From Pseudomonas brassicacearum subsp. brassicacearum (GTDB lineage: Bacteria > Pseudomonadota > Gammaproteobacteria > Pseudomonadales > Pseudomonadaceae): DNA of 64,000 nucleotides. A program made the position numbers and the translations under genes. The notes below the pieces were generated by a model. It was not told the DNA's origin. It did not search any database and saw only the letters and a list, made by a program, of their open reading frames with translations. The stretch covers positions 124,001 through 188,000 of the forward strand of contig NZ_VZPJ01000008.1 in NCBI RefSeq assembly GCF_008801605.1, written 5' to 3'. Positions 17,132 through 26,084 of this stretch are shown piece by piece; within the stretch, counting starts at the first letter, position 1, and each line of letters begins with the position of its first letter.

Positions 17132-17791
17132 TCAGGCGCGACTCAAATCACCCTGCATGTCACCGAGCAAGCACGGCACCTGCGCGCCGAACAGGTGCGG
17201 GTAGCATTTTTCCAGGTGTTCGAAGAAGAACGCTTCGGGTACATCGGCGAACTGGCCGTGGTCGGTGACATATTCCATCAGCTTCGCCCCTTGCCGGTTG
17301 AACGGGTGGAAAACGCTGTCGTGGCGACCGTCGAATTCCAGCGGGGCCACGTCGAACAACTCGCACAGCCCTTGGTTGAATGCCGGCGTGGCCTTGACCC
17401 AGCGGTCGTTCAGGTACAGCTCGGTATAACCGTGCATGGCGAACACGTCGCTCCTGAGCAATTCCAACAAGCGCGGCGTGGACAAGTGATTACGGACATC
17501 CGCCAGGCCGATGCGCGCCGGGATGCCGCAATGCCGGGCGCAGCCGGCCAGCAAGGTAGCCTTGGGCACGCAATAGCTTTCGCCGGCAGCCAGCGCGTAA
17601 CTGCCGCGCAGGGTCACCGGGTCGCGACTGAAGGTATAGGGGTTGTAGCGCACCGCCTCGCGCACGGCGTAATACAGGCTGACCGCCTGGGCCAGCGGGT
17701 CGCGGTCGGTGCCGCGGTGGGTTTCGGTGAAGTCGATGACCGCGGGGTGATCGCTGTCGATGAAGGGGCCGGGGTTCAGGTATTGCTGCAT
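17132..17791 (-). CDS. Transglutaminase-like domain protein
   Basis: A 219-residue protein with a transglutaminase core. The cysteine region is GESYCVPKATLLAGCARHCGIPARIG (about residues 88-113) and the histidine region is FAMHGYTELYL. The third triad position, usually Asp in a VDPT-like motif, reads WVKATPAFN here, so aspartate is not seen at that place. Family members cleave or cross-link peptides; without the Asp, activity should be tested before it is assumed. No signal peptide is visible, so it is likely cytoplasmic. It faces fadE divergently across a 260-base gap. Confidence 0.85.
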   Translation of the reverse strand: MQQYLNPGPFIDSDHPAVIDFTETHRGTDRDPLAQAVSLYYAVREAVRYNPYTFSRDPVTLRGSYALAAGESYCVPKATLLAGCARHCGIPARIGLADVRNHLSTPRLLELLRSDVFAMHGYTELYLNDRWVKATPAFNQGLCELFDVAPLEFDGRHDSVFHPFNRQGAKLMEYVTDHGQFADVPEAFFFEHLEKCYPHLFGAQVPCLLGDMQGDLSRA

Positions 17792-18051
17792 AAAGGGAAG
17801 ACCTCTCGGGAAACATCACCGCTTGCCTCGAGTTTATCCACAGCCCCCAGCCAGCGATAACGGCATTCCGGCCAAACAATGGCGTTTTCTCACCTTGTTA
17901 ACGAACGATTTCCCACGGCTGTTGCCAACCAGACTGGCGCAATGCACCCAGGGTTTCCCACGAAATCAATCACATTGCGCTGACCGCCGGTTTTGCAGAT
18001 GCCGTCTAAGCTCTGAAGGTCGGTTTTGCCTTGGTTCACGGAGGATTACAT

Positions 18052-20499
18052 ATGCTGTTGTTGTGGATACTGGTCCTGGTCGTCGGGATCGCCTGGCTGG
18101 CGCATCGGCGCATCGACCCGCTGCCCGCGCTGGGTATCGTCGCGGTCTACCTGTTGGCCATGGGCATTTTCAGCCATGCGCCCGGCTGGCTGCTGCTGAT
18201 CCTCTGGGTGGTACTCGCAGCTGTCGCGGCCCCGCTGCTGCTACCGGACCTGCGCCGTCGGTATTTCAGTGCGCCGATGTTCGACTGGTTCCAGAAAACC
18301 CTGCCGCCCATGTCCGAGACCGAGCGCGACGCCATCGACGCCGGCACGGTGTGGTGGGACGGCGAACTGTTCAGCGGCCGCCCGGATTGGGACTTGCTGC
18401 TGGCCTACCCCAAGGTGCAACTGACCGAGGAGGAGCAAGCGTTCCTCGACGGCCCCACCGAAGCCCTCTGCGCGATGGTCAGCGACTGGCAGATCGGCCA
18501 GGCCATGGACCTGCCGCCTGAAGCCTGGGCCCATATCAAGGAGCACGGGTTCTTCGCACTGATCATTCCCAAGGAATACGGCGGCAAGGGGTTCTCCGCC
18601 TATGCCCACTCCCAGGTGGCGATGAAACTGGCCACGCGCAGCGGCGACCTGGCTTCCACCGTGATGGTCCCCAACTCCCTCGGCCCGGCGGAACTGCTGC
18701 TGCACTACGGCACCGATGAACAACGCGACCATTACCTGCCGCGACTGGCCCGTGGCGACGATATTCCCTGCTTCGCCCTGACCGGGCCACTGGCCGGCTC
18801 CGACGCAGGGGCGATGCCCGACACCGGCGTCATCTGCAAGGGTGAATGGGAAGGCCAGGAAACATTGGGCCTGCGCCTGAACTGGGAAAAGCGCTACATC
18901 ACCCTCGGCCCGGTGGCCACGCTCCTGGGCCTGGCCTTCAAGGCGTATGACCCCGACCACCTGCTGGGTGACGAAGAAGACCTGGGCATCAGCCTCGCCT
19001 TGATTCCCACCGACACCCCTGGCGTGCATATCGGCCGCCGTCACCTACCCCTTGGCGCCGCGTTCATGAATGGGCCGAACTGGGGCAAGGACGTGTTCAT
19101 CCCGCTGGACTTCCTCATTGGCGGCCAGGCCATGCTCGGCAAAGGCTGGATGATGCTGATGAACTGCCTGTCGGTCGGGCGCTCGATTTCCCTGCCGGCT
19201 GTGGGCACCGGTGCTGCAAAGTTCACCAGCCTGGTAACGGGCCAGTACGCTCAGGTGCGCGAGCAATTCAACGTACCGTTGTCGGCGTTCGAAGGTATCC
19301 AGGAAGCCATGGCGCGCATCGGTGGCAACGCCTGGATGATGGATGCTGCACGCATGCTGACCGCCAACGCCGTGGACCTGGGGGAAAAGCCTTCGGTGCT
19401 GTCGGCCATTCTCAAGTACCACCTGACCGAACGCGGCCGCGAGTGCATCAGCCACGCCATGGACGTGCATGGCGGCAAGGGCATCATCATGGGCCCGAAC
19501 AACTACCTGGGTCGCAGCTGGCAAGGTGCGCCGATCTTCATCACGGTCGAAGGCGCGAACATCCTGTCGCGCAACCTGATGATCTTTGGCCAGGGCGCCA
19601 TTCGCTGCCATCCGTTCGTGCTCAAGGAAATGGCCCTGGCAAGCCGTGAAGACAAGGACCAGGCGCTGGTCGAGTTCGACGCCTTGCTGCTCAAGCACAT
19701 TGGTTTTGCCGTGAGCAACGCCGCCAGCACCCTGGTGCTCAACCTCGGCCTGGGGCATTTCGAGAAGGCTCCCGGCAATGCCTTGAGCCAAGGTTATTTC
19801 CGCGCCCTCAACCGGCAGGCTGCGGCGTTCGCCCTGCTGGCGGACCTGAGCATGATGCTGCTGGGGGGGGAACTCAAACGCCGGGAACGCTTGTCGGCCC
19901 GCTTGGGCGACGTATTGAGCAACCTGTACCTGGCGTCCGCCGCACTCAAGCGCTATCACGACCTGGACTCGCCGGACCACATGACACCGCTGTTCACCTG
20001 GGCCATGGAGGAAAGCCTGGGCCAGTCGGAACGTGCGCTGGATGAACTGCTGAGCAACTTCCCGAACCGGGTGCTGGGTTGCCTGTTGCGCCTGGTGGTG
20101 TTCCCCTTCGGTCGCCGTCACAAGGGCCCGAGCGACAGGCTCGACGCCGAGGTGGCGGCGGTCATCGGTCGGCCCAAGGGTGACCCGACCCTCGAAGAGT
20201 TGCTGCAGGGCTGCTATCGCCCACAATCAGCCGATGATCCGGTGGGCGCCCTGCAACACGCCGCCGACCTGCTGGCCGCCGCCCATCCGCTGCACAAGAA
20301 ACTGCACGTGGCGCTCAAGCAGGGTCAGCTCAACCCTGCGCCAGGCGAACCCCTCATCGATGCGGCCCTGGAGGCCGGCGTGCTGCAAGCCGGTGAAGCG
20401 CAGACCTTGCGCGCTGCCGAGGCGGCGCGGCGCAAGGTCATCGATGTGGATGATTTTGATAAGGACGAGTTGACGCTGGCGCAGGACAAGGTCCGTTGA
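18052..20499 (+). CDS. fadE: Acyl-CoA dehydrogenase, FadE type
   Basis: An 815-residue membrane-bound acyl-CoA dehydrogenase catalysing the first oxidation of fatty acid beta-oxidation; E. coli FadE is of the same length. Two or three N-terminal transmembrane segments (about residues 1-65) precede the dehydrogenase core: NSLGPAELLLHYGT, CFALTGPLAGSDAG, RNLMIFGQGAIRCHPF, then the C-terminal DUF1974 domain with TWAMEESLGQSERALDELLSNFP. The ATG at 18052 has GGAGGA upstream; a TTG seven codons earlier has none. Electrons pass to an electron-transfer flavoprotein encoded elsewhere. P. aeruginosa carries an equivalent gene in the same neighbourhood. Confidence 0.95.
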   Translation: MLLLWILVLVVGIAWLAHRRIDPLPALGIVAVYLLAMGIFSHAPGWLLLILWVVLAAVAAPLLLPDLRRRYFSAPMFDWFQKTLPPMSETERDAIDAGTVWWDGELFSGRPDWDLLLAYPKVQLTEEEQAFLDGPTEALCAMVSDWQIGQAMDLPPEAWAHIKEHGFFALIIPKEYGGKGFSAYAHSQVAMKLATRSGDLASTVMVPNSLGPAELLLHYGTDEQRDHYLPRLARGDDIPCFALTGPLAGSDAGAMPDTGVICKGEWEGQETLGLRLNWEKRYITLGPVATLLGLAFKAYDPDHLLGDEEDLGISLALIPTDTPGVHIGRRHLPLGAAFMNGPNWGKDVFIPLDFLIGGQAMLGKGWMMLMNCLSVGRSISLPAVGTGAAKFTSLVTGQYAQVREQFNVPLSAFEGIQEAMARIGGNAWMMDAARMLTANAVDLGEKPSVLSAILKYHLTERGRECISHAMDVHGGKGIIMGPNNYLGRSWQGAPIFITVEGANILSRNLMIFGQGAIRCHPFVLKEMALASREDKDQALVEFDALLLKHIGFAVSNAASTLVLNLGLGHFEKAPGNALSQGYFRALNRQAAAFALLADLSMMLLGGELKRRERLSARLGDVLSNLYLASAALKRYHDLDSPDHMTPLFTWAMEESLGQSERALDELLSNFPNRVLGCLLRLVVFPFGRRHKGPSDRLDAEVAAVIGRPKGDPTLEELLQGCYRPQSADDPVGALQHAADLLAAAHPLHKKLHVALKQGQLNPAPGEPLIDAALEAGVLQAGEAQTLRAAEAARRKVIDVDDFDKDELTLAQDKVR

Positions 20500-20588
20500 T
20501 CCTGACGGCCAGCTACGCTCCTCATCTATAAAAGCAGGCGCAAGGGCTTTATACTCCTGCGCCCGTTTTGCTCTTGAGGACTTATCTC

Positions 20589-20996
20589 GTGTCCAATGTC
20601 GTTGCCGATCACCTTGTCTTGCTTGACCACTTGCGCAGCATCCTGGTCGCCGTGGGTGAGGCCGAACAGGTGCCCGAAGAAAGCCATGCCCTGTTTCTGG
20701 AGCGCTTCGACGAGTTGCGCGCGCAACTGCCCGTCGACCCGATCGAAAGCCAGTACCTGGGCCAGGACCTCCTGTGCCAAGTGATCGTCCGTTACCCACA
20801 GATCGCCCACCTGGTGCCTCGCGACCTGCTCTGGTACTTCGCCGGTGACTGCCTGCACTACATGCCCGACGAAGAAATCGCCCTGTACCAGGCCCTGGAG
20901 GAGCGTCGTTTCGAAGCCGAGCAAAACGACGAGCCTTTCGACTGGAACCAGGAAAAGCAATTGCTGGCGATGTCGGACCAGGACAGCAAGCACTGA
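20589..20996 (+). CDS. Conserved Pseudomonas hypothetical protein
   Basis: A 135-residue acidic, soluble protein without signal or membrane segment. It starts at a GTG preceded by GAGGA eight bases upstream. The sequence is largely helical, with the segment HLVPRDLLWYFAGDCLHYMPDEEIALYQALEE and an acidic C-terminal half; I recognise it only as the conserved gene that follows fadE in pseudomonads. No catalytic motif is visible and I assign no function. A terminator follows directly. Confidence 0.82.
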   Translation: MSNVVADHLVLLDHLRSILVAVGEAEQVPEESHALFLERFDELRAQLPVDPIESQYLGQDLLCQVIVRYPQIAHLVPRDLLWYFAGDCLHYMPDEEIALYQALEERRFEAEQNDEPFDWNQEKQLLAMSDQDSKH

Positions 20997-21016
20997 TTGC
21001 GATCCGTCATGCAAAT

Positions 21017-21048
21017 GCCCGCACGATTAACCCGGCGGGCTTTTTTTT
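21017..21048 (+). terminator. Intrinsic terminator after the fadE-linked hypothetical gene
   Basis: GCCCGC / GCGGGC stem with a 12-base loop followed by eight T residues, about 20 bases after the stop codon. Confidence 0.9.
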
Positions 21049-21080
21049 GCCTTGCCAAAGTGTTTTGCCTGGACGGGCCC

Positions 21081-21153
21081 CATCGCGAGCAAGCTCGCTC
21101 CCACAGAAGCCGCAGCTCACCATCGCTCACCTGTGGGAGCTTGCTCGCGATGA
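21081..21153. repeat. Inverted pair of REP-type palindromes
   Basis: Two REP cores in opposite orientation (CATCGCGAGCAAGCTCGCTC.. at 21081 and CTGTGGGAGCTTGCTCGCGA at 21131) separated by about 25 bases, in the gap between convergent genes. Confidence 0.88.
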
Positions 21154-21159
21154 GGCCGG

Positions 21160-22158
21160 TCAAAACAATCCATCACTCTCCGGCAACTCATAACCCGTCA
21201 CGACCTTGCTAGGGCCACTCCCGCCGCCCACCGTGCTCAAGGTCGGCTCTTTCTCCAGGCACGCCACCAGATAATCAATGAACACCCGCAGCTTGGGCGG
21301 CAGGTAGCGAGTCGGGGAATGCAGCAACCACAAGCCACCGTGATAGGAAGCCAGGAACGTCCAGTCGGCCAATACCTGCACGATCAAGCCTTGCTCCAAG
21401 GCATGGCGGGCGGTGAAGTACGGCAGGCTGCCAATGCCGATGTGCTGCAAGACGGCCCCCAACCGCACACCCGTGTGATTGGCCGCGTAGCGCCCGTGCA
21501 CGCCGACGGTGACGGACTTGCTGCCTTTCTTGAATTTCCACCGCGCGTCGTTCGGGGTCACCCCCAGGTAAATGCAACTGTGTTCCAACAGGTCATGAGG
21601 ATGTGTGGGCGTCCCATGTTCGGCCAGGTATTGCGGCGTGGCGCAAAGCAGGTGATCGATGGTCAGCAACTGACGCCCCACCAGCCCGACCGGAGGTTGA
21701 TCGGTAATCCGGATGGCCAGGTCGACATGATCGTCGATCAGGTCAACCTGCCTATCCTCCAGGAACAGCTCCACATCGACCTTCGGATAACGACGCAAGA
21801 ATTCGGGCATGTGCGGATGAATCACGAAACGCCCCACCGCCTTGGGTACGCTGACGCGGATGCGGCCTTCAGCCTCCTGGGTGAACTGCCCGCTGATTTC
21901 CATCACTGACCGAGCGGCGGCAACCATTTCCTGACAGCGCTTGAACACCTCTTCCCCACCATCGCTCAAACGCAACTTGCGGGTGGTGCGTTGCAACAAA
22001 CGGGTCGCCAGGGCTTTCTCCAGGCGAGAAATACTGCGGCTGATGGCCGACGGTGATGAACCTGACTGGCGGGCCGCCTCGGAGAAGCTGCCGGTCTCCA
22101 CGACCTTGACGAAGATGGCCATTTCGGCCAGCAACGGCAACGGTAGATTTGTGCTCAT
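21160..22158 (-). CDS. LysR family transcriptional regulator
   Basis: A 332-residue LysR-type regulator. The winged helix-turn-helix is at residues 8-67 (EMAIFVKVVETGSFSEAARQ, then SPSAISRSISRLEKALATRLL), followed by a LysR_substrate domain in the PBP2_CrgA-like style (IRVSVPKAVGRFVIHPHMPEFL). Regulators of this group usually control a neighbouring gene or act as redox/quinone sensors; here the divergent AlaX-type gene is 90 bases away and could share the control region. I chose Met 22158 (MSTNLPLPLLAEM); a Met five codons earlier is possible. Neither has a strong ribosome-binding site. The effector is unknown. Confidence 0.92.
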   Translation of the reverse strand: MSTNLPLPLLAEMAIFVKVVETGSFSEAARQSGSSPSAISRSISRLEKALATRLLQRTTRKLRLSDGGEEVFKRCQEMVAAARSVMEISGQFTQEAEGRIRVSVPKAVGRFVIHPHMPEFLRRYPKVDVELFLEDRQVDLIDDHVDLAIRITDQPPVGLVGRQLLTIDHLLCATPQYLAEHGTPTHPHDLLEHSCIYLGVTPNDARWKFKKGSKSVTVGVHGRYAANHTGVRLGAVLQHIGIGSLPYFTARHALEQGLIVQVLADWTFLASYHGGLWLLHSPTRYLPPKLRVFIDYLVACLEKEPTLSTVGGGSGPSKVVTGYELPESDGLF

Positions 22159-22248
22159 GGCGCAACAGTCCATTGAAATTTGAACGGATTATCACCCTTT
22201 TACGCTCTATCTATAATCCCGTCACAATTTCTGATGTGGGTATGGCAC

Positions 22249-22875
22249 ATGACGCTTCGCCTCTTTTTCCATAGCGATGACCTCAAGGCCAACGCGGAAG
22301 TCCTGGATTGCAGCCCCCGGGACCATGAGTTTGCCGTGGTGCTGCACGCCACGCTGTTCCACCCCCAGGGTGGCGGTCAGCCCTGCGACACCGGATGGAT
22401 CGGTGAAAGCCAGGTGCTGCGCGTGGTCCAGGAAGGGCCACAGATCGTCCATTACGTCGACCGTCCGGTGGCCTTGGGCACGGCTGCGATCAGCGTGGAT
22501 GCGCAGCGTCGGCAGCTGAATGCGCGCCTGCACTCGGCTGGGCATCTGATCGGCCATTTCGCCGAAACCCGTGGCTGGACACCGATCAAGGCCCACCATT
22601 GGCCCGGTGAAAGCCGCGTGCAGTTCCAGCCGGGGGGAAATCCTCAGGAACTGGACATCTCGATCATTCAGCAAGGCATCGACGAATGGATTGCCAACGA
22701 CCTGCCGCGCCTGATCACGTTACGCGAAGGCCTGCGCGAAGTCGGTTTCGGTGAGCTTGCCGCCTACGGTTGCGGCGGCACTCACGTGCAGCGCCTGCAA
22801 GACCTGGGAACAGTCACCATCGCCTCGCTTTCGCAGAAGAAAGGAACACTGTCAGTGCACTACCACGTGGCCTGA
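22249..22875 (+). CDS. AlaX-type alanyl-tRNA editing protein
   Basis: A 208-residue homologue of the editing and C-terminal part of alanyl-tRNA synthetase. The motifs HPQGGGQPCDTG, HSAGHLIGH (zinc-binding His pair) and CGGTHVQRL (zinc-binding Cys and His) are all intact, so it is predicted to hydrolyse misacylated Ser-tRNA(Ala) or Gly-tRNA(Ala) in trans. The ATG at 22249 was chosen because the family starts near TLRLFFHSDDL; no clear ribosome-binding site is visible and the upstream in-frame ATG at 22180 cannot be excluded. Divergent from the LysR gene. Confidence 0.9.
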   Translation: MTLRLFFHSDDLKANAEVLDCSPRDHEFAVVLHATLFHPQGGGQPCDTGWIGESQVLRVVQEGPQIVHYVDRPVALGTAAISVDAQRRQLNARLHSAGHLIGHFAETRGWTPIKAHHWPGESRVQFQPGGNPQELDISIIQQGIDEWIANDLPRLITLREGLREVGFGELAAYGCGGTHVQRLQDLGTVTIASLSQKKGTLSVHYHVA

Positions 22876-23354
22876 TATCCGCCAACCCCTGCGACCAGCA
22901 ATGGCTCGCAGGCCTCGCCTCCCCCTGTCAGATCTGGCTCCTGCAAATCCCCTTCACAACACAAAAAGACAGATTATTGACGCACGCTTGCGCGAGTTTT
23001 TCCCTTCCGTCACTTTTTAGTCATTTTTTTTATTCAAGGCGTGGCGCTTTGCCATGCTTGAACTACCGTCAAACAGAAGCGATGACAGGGTCGGCAAAAC
23101 GCTCCTGAAGCGACCTGATCGACACCGTCGTTGCCTTCGAAAATCCCGGAGCCCCCGGGTACCGAAAAGTCGTTTGCAAGCAGCCTGTCGGTCAGTCAGG
23201 CCGGTGAAATGCGCCCGTTTGCTGGTAAGCGACGAGGCCTGAAACCGGACCCAATGGACCATCAGGCTAGATGGAAAGGGGTAGCCCGGGCCTCTTAAGT
23301 GATCCGAGGCAAATAGTTAAGCCTAGGGATGGTCTCTTCATCGAGGATCACTTC
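22876..23354. other. 479-base intergenic region upstream of the Tad secretin
   Basis: No gene could be supported here. It contains a weak hairpin CCTGCGA / TCGCAGG at about 22888-22912, an AT-rich stretch at about 23014-23036, and the leader of the secretin gene ending in GAGGATCACTTC. It is the likely promoter region of the rcpA-tadD-DUF3613 unit. I looked for a sigma54 -24/-12 pair near 23040 but the GG-to-GC spacing is 11 rather than 10, so none is claimed. Confidence 0.55.
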
Positions 23355-24578
23355 ATGACCCATCGTACTGCTCCCGTTCTAAAACATTTCATTCATGGCC
23401 TGTTCTGGATGGGTCTTGGCTTGGATGCGGCCCAGGCCGCAGCGGCAAATTGTTCGCAACTGGACAATTTGCCGGCAACCTTCGAGGTCGGCCAAGGGCT
23501 CCAGAGCGAACTGCGCATCCTCGCCCCCGTGACGAAGTTGGCAGTCGGCGACCCGAAAATTGCCGATGTGCAGCCCAGTGGCAGCGATGCGTTTATTCTC
23601 ACGGGCCTGGCGCCAGGCGCCACCAGCCTGATGGTCTGGACCGACTGTTCGAAGATACCGCGCCAGAGCATGGTCTTTGTCAAAGGCCGGGCCACCGAGG
23701 CGCTGACCAGCGCAGCGAGCATCCCTTCCGAAGACCCGATGCTGCTCGCCCAGGTGCAGACCGACATTCGTTTCGTTGAAGTCAGCCGGACCAAGCTCAA
23801 GGAAGCCTCGACGTCGATTTTCGGCACCCGTGGCAACTTCCTGTTCGGTTCGCCGAGGACATTGCCCACCGTCGGCGGTATTGTCCGGCCTTCATTACCG
23901 GTCAATAACGACATGTTCAACCTGTCTTTTGCCACCGGTAAAACGCTGTTGATGATCAACGCACTGGAAGGCAGCGGTTTCGCCTATACCCTGGCGCGGC
24001 CGAGCCTGGTGGCCCTCAGTGGGCAGAGCGCCAGTTTCCTGGCCGGTGGCGAAGTGCCGATCCCGGTGCCCAGTGCCGGCAGCGACAACGTGTCCATCGA
24101 GTACAAGGAGTTCGGCATCCGCCTGACCCTGACGCCCACCGTCATCGGCAAAAATCGCATCATGCTGAAGGTGGCACCGGAAGTCAGTGAGCTGGACTTC
24201 ACCAACGCGGTGAACATCGCCGGGACGCTGGTTCCGGCGCTCACGGTACGCCGTACCGATACCAGTATCGCCCTGGCCGATGGCGAAAGCTTCGTCATCA
24301 GCGGCCTGATCAGCACGCGCAACAGCTCCCAGGTGAACAAGTTTCCGGGGCTGGGCGATGTGCCGATTCTCGGCGCGTTCTTTCGCGACAACTCCATCAA
24401 CCGCGAAGAGCGCGAGCTGCTGATGATCGTCACGCCGCACCTGGTCCAACCGTTGGCGGCCGATGCGCAACTGCCGACATTGCCGGGCGAGCAACTGCGT
24501 AATTACGACCCGAATTTCTACCGCATGTACTTCCTCGAACATGGCGAGTTCGACAACCGCAGCGGGCTTTCCCAATGA
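23355..24578 (+). CDS. rcpA: Tad/Flp pilus outer-membrane secretin (RcpA/CpaC)
   Basis: A 407-residue type II/III secretin-family protein of the Tad system. A signal peptide (to about residue 35, GLDAAQAAAA) precedes the pilus-assembly N-terminal domain (LRILAPVTKLAVGDPKIADVQ.. ILTGLAPGATSLMVW) and the secretin domain (FLAGGEVPIPVP, FGIRLTLTPTV, ALTVRRTDTSIALADGESFVISGL, FPGLGDVPILGAFF, ELLMIVTPHLVQPL). It forms the outer-membrane ring through which the Flp pilus passes. The ATG at 23355 has GAGG eight bases upstream. Unusually it lies on the opposite strand to tadZABC and cpaB. It is followed by tadD. Confidence 0.94.
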   Translation: MTHRTAPVLKHFIHGLFWMGLGLDAAQAAAANCSQLDNLPATFEVGQGLQSELRILAPVTKLAVGDPKIADVQPSGSDAFILTGLAPGATSLMVWTDCSKIPRQSMVFVKGRATEALTSAASIPSEDPMLLAQVQTDIRFVEVSRTKLKEASTSIFGTRGNFLFGSPRTLPTVGGIVRPSLPVNNDMFNLSFATGKTLLMINALEGSGFAYTLARPSLVALSGQSASFLAGGEVPIPVPSAGSDNVSIEYKEFGIRLTLTPTVIGKNRIMLKVAPEVSELDFTNAVNIAGTLVPALTVRRTDTSIALADGESFVISGLISTRNSSQVNKFPGLGDVPILGAFFRDNSINREERELLMIVTPHLVQPLAADAQLPTLPGEQLRNYDPNFYRMYFLEHGEFDNRSGLSQ

Positions 24579-24634
24579 GCCGGCACCTGATGGGCAAGGC
24601 ATCCGATATCCAACGGGTTGCCAAGGGGCATTCA

Positions 24635-25348
24635 ATGAAAGCAGTGATCGCAATAGCGGCGAGCTTGATGCTTGTCGGCTGTGCCAGCAACAGCGTAGTG
24701 GCTTCACGCACGGCCGATTGCGCCAAGCCCGGATCCGACCAGGAACTGGCCCTGAACATGGCCGAAGACATGGCCAACGAAGGTCGTTTGTACGCCAGCC
24801 TGGCGAACCTCGAACGCTTGCCCGAGGACTTGGTCCAGGTCCGCCTGCGCAAGGCTCGGGTGCTGCGCCTGATGGGCCGCAACGAGGCCGAACCGTTGTA
24901 CAAAAGCCTGCTCGGGACATGCCTGGCCGCAGACGGTGAACATGGCCTTGGCCAGTTGGCAGCCGCCAGAAATGACAATGCGGCCGCTACGCAATACCTC
25001 GAACGCGCAGCGAAAATGGCCCCGACCGAAGGCAAGATCCGCAACGACCTGGGGGTCGTCTACCTCAACCAACGACGCGTTTCAGAAGCCCGCTTCGAGT
25101 TCATGACCGCGATGGAGCTCCAGCAGTCAGACTCGCTGGCAGCACTCAATATGGTGACCCTGCTGATCTACCAGGATAACTGGAAGCAGGCCGCCGAGCT
25201 CGCGAACATGGCCAAGCTGAGCCCCCAGCAAGTGGCAGATGCCCAAGCCCGTGCGGAAAAAATCAGGGGTTCGGCCGCTAACGCAGTGACGTCACAAGCC
25301 AACCGCCTGACCGAGGTTGTCGACGCCTCAACCGGCGCGGTCAAGTAG
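24635..25348 (+). CDS. tadD: TadD-like TPR lipoprotein of the Tad pilus
   Basis: A 237-residue lipoprotein: MKAVIAIAASLMLVGCASN gives a lipobox LVGC with Cys16 lipidated. The remainder contains tetratricopeptide-type helix pairs (e.g. ERAAKMAPTEGKIRNDLGVV, NQRRVSEARFEFMTAMEL, DNWKQAAELANMAKL). TadD proteins are thought to help secretin or pilus assembly in the periplasm. The ATG at 24635 has AGGGG six bases upstream; an in-frame ATG at 24575, overlapping the rcpA end, would bury the signal peptide and was rejected. Part of the plus-strand unit with rcpA and the DUF3613 gene. Confidence 0.9.
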   Translation: MKAVIAIAASLMLVGCASNSVVASRTADCAKPGSDQELALNMAEDMANEGRLYASLANLERLPEDLVQVRLRKARVLRLMGRNEAEPLYKSLLGTCLAADGEHGLGQLAAARNDNAAATQYLERAAKMAPTEGKIRNDLGVVYLNQRRVSEARFEFMTAMELQQSDSLAALNMVTLLIYQDNWKQAAELANMAKLSPQQVADAQARAEKIRGSAANAVTSQANRLTEVVDASTGAVK

Positions 25349-25370
25349 AGCGTTACGAGGAGTCCAAGAA

Positions 25371-25640
25371 ATGATGACCAAACAATTGATGATCGCCTGC
25401 ATGGTGAGCCTTTCCAGCAGCGCCTGGGCCATTGAACCAGGCCCCTCTTCGCCCGCACAGCAAGGCACCGAGAGCTGGATGCAACTGCAGATTCGCGGCG
25501 TGGTGGCCTCCACCAACCTGCAAACCGCCTCGGCCGCCGAACGCGAGATGGCCATGCAGCGTTGGCTCAACAGCTTCACCTATCCGATCCCGGAATTCTT
25601 TGACCAGGACTCGGGAGGCGATATCACCAGCAGTAAATGA
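25371..25640 (+). CDS. DUF3613-type small exported protein of the Tad locus
   Basis: An 89-residue protein with an N-terminal signal peptide (MMTKQLMIACMVSLSSSAWA, cleavage after Ala20) and a mature part containing QGTESWMQLQIRGVVAS and MQRWLNSFTYPIPEFF. It matches the small DUF3613 proteins that accompany Tad loci in pseudomonads; function unknown, but location suggests a periplasmic accessory. AGGAG lies eight bases upstream of the ATG. Last gene of the plus-strand tad unit, followed by a large terminator hairpin. Confidence 0.85.
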   Translation: MMTKQLMIACMVSLSSSAWAIEPGPSSPAQQGTESWMQLQIRGVVASTNLQTASAAEREMAMQRWLNSFTYPIPEFFDQDSGGDITSSK

Positions 25641-25655
25641 AAAACGCAGGAAACG

Positions 25656-25725
25656 AAAAGACCGCAGCCCTCGACAGCGCCTACATTTGATCCGATGTAG
25701 GAACTGCCGAGGGCTGCGGTCTTTT
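25656..25725 (+). terminator. Long terminator hairpin with nested stem
   Basis: An 18-base perfect outer stem begins AAAAGACCGCAGCCCTCG (25656-25673) and closes at 25708-25725 before TTTT. Inside lies a second stem CTACAT / ATGTAG (25681-25700). It terminates the rcpA-tadD unit and probably works in both directions. The core GACCGCAGCC..CTCCTACA type recurs in fluorescent Pseudomonas intergenic regions as I recall. Confidence 0.82.
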
Positions 25726-25780
25726 GGCTGACCGCCGGAAAAACCTGGGGCCCCCAACACTCATGCAACTGACCCACAGC

Positions 25781-26012
25781 TATCGCGAGCAAGCTCGCTC
25801 CCACAATGGGCCTGTGGTGAACACAAGACTCATGAACACCCAAGATCACCTGTGGGAGCGAGCTTGCTCGCGAAGCGGCCTTCATCTCCAACATCCATGC
25901 AAACTGACCCACTGCTTTCGCGAGCAGGCTCGCTCCCACAATGGGATCGGGGTACGACCGGGAGAGCCAGGTCGGCTGTCAGGCCGCCTCGCGAGCAAGC
26001 TTTGCTCCCACA
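25781..26012. repeat. Cluster of four REP-type palindromes
   Basis: REP cores occur at 25781-25806 (plus-type), 25851-25873 (inverted), 25917-25940 (plus-type, one change GCAGG) and 25988-26012 (plus-type with an extra T). They are separated by unrelated 40-50 base spacers. No gene is seen here; short reading frames are repeat artefacts. Confidence 0.87.
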
Positions 26013-26065
26013 GGTCCTGCTCAAACAGAGCTGATGGGTGTACGACCGGGAGAGCCAGGTCGGCT
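25952..26065. repeat. 26-base direct repeat, two copies
   Basis: An identical 26-base word beginning GTACGACCGGGAGAGCCAGG occurs at 25952-25977 and 26040-26065. After three differing bases both are followed by AGGCCGCCTCG. The fourth REP palindrome sits between the copies. Confidence 0.85.
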
Positions 26066-26084
26066 ACTAGGCCGCCTCGGGGTG

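Noticed and set aside
23038..23062. Possible sigma54 promoter upstream of rcpA
   Set aside because: A TGGC..GC pair is present but the spacing between GG and GC is 11 bases, not 10, and flanking consensus is poor.
25781..26012. CRISPR array made of the regularly occurring 24-base palindromes
   Set aside because: The units alternate in orientation, differ from each other, have unequal spacers and match REP palindromes found across the window; no cas genes are present.
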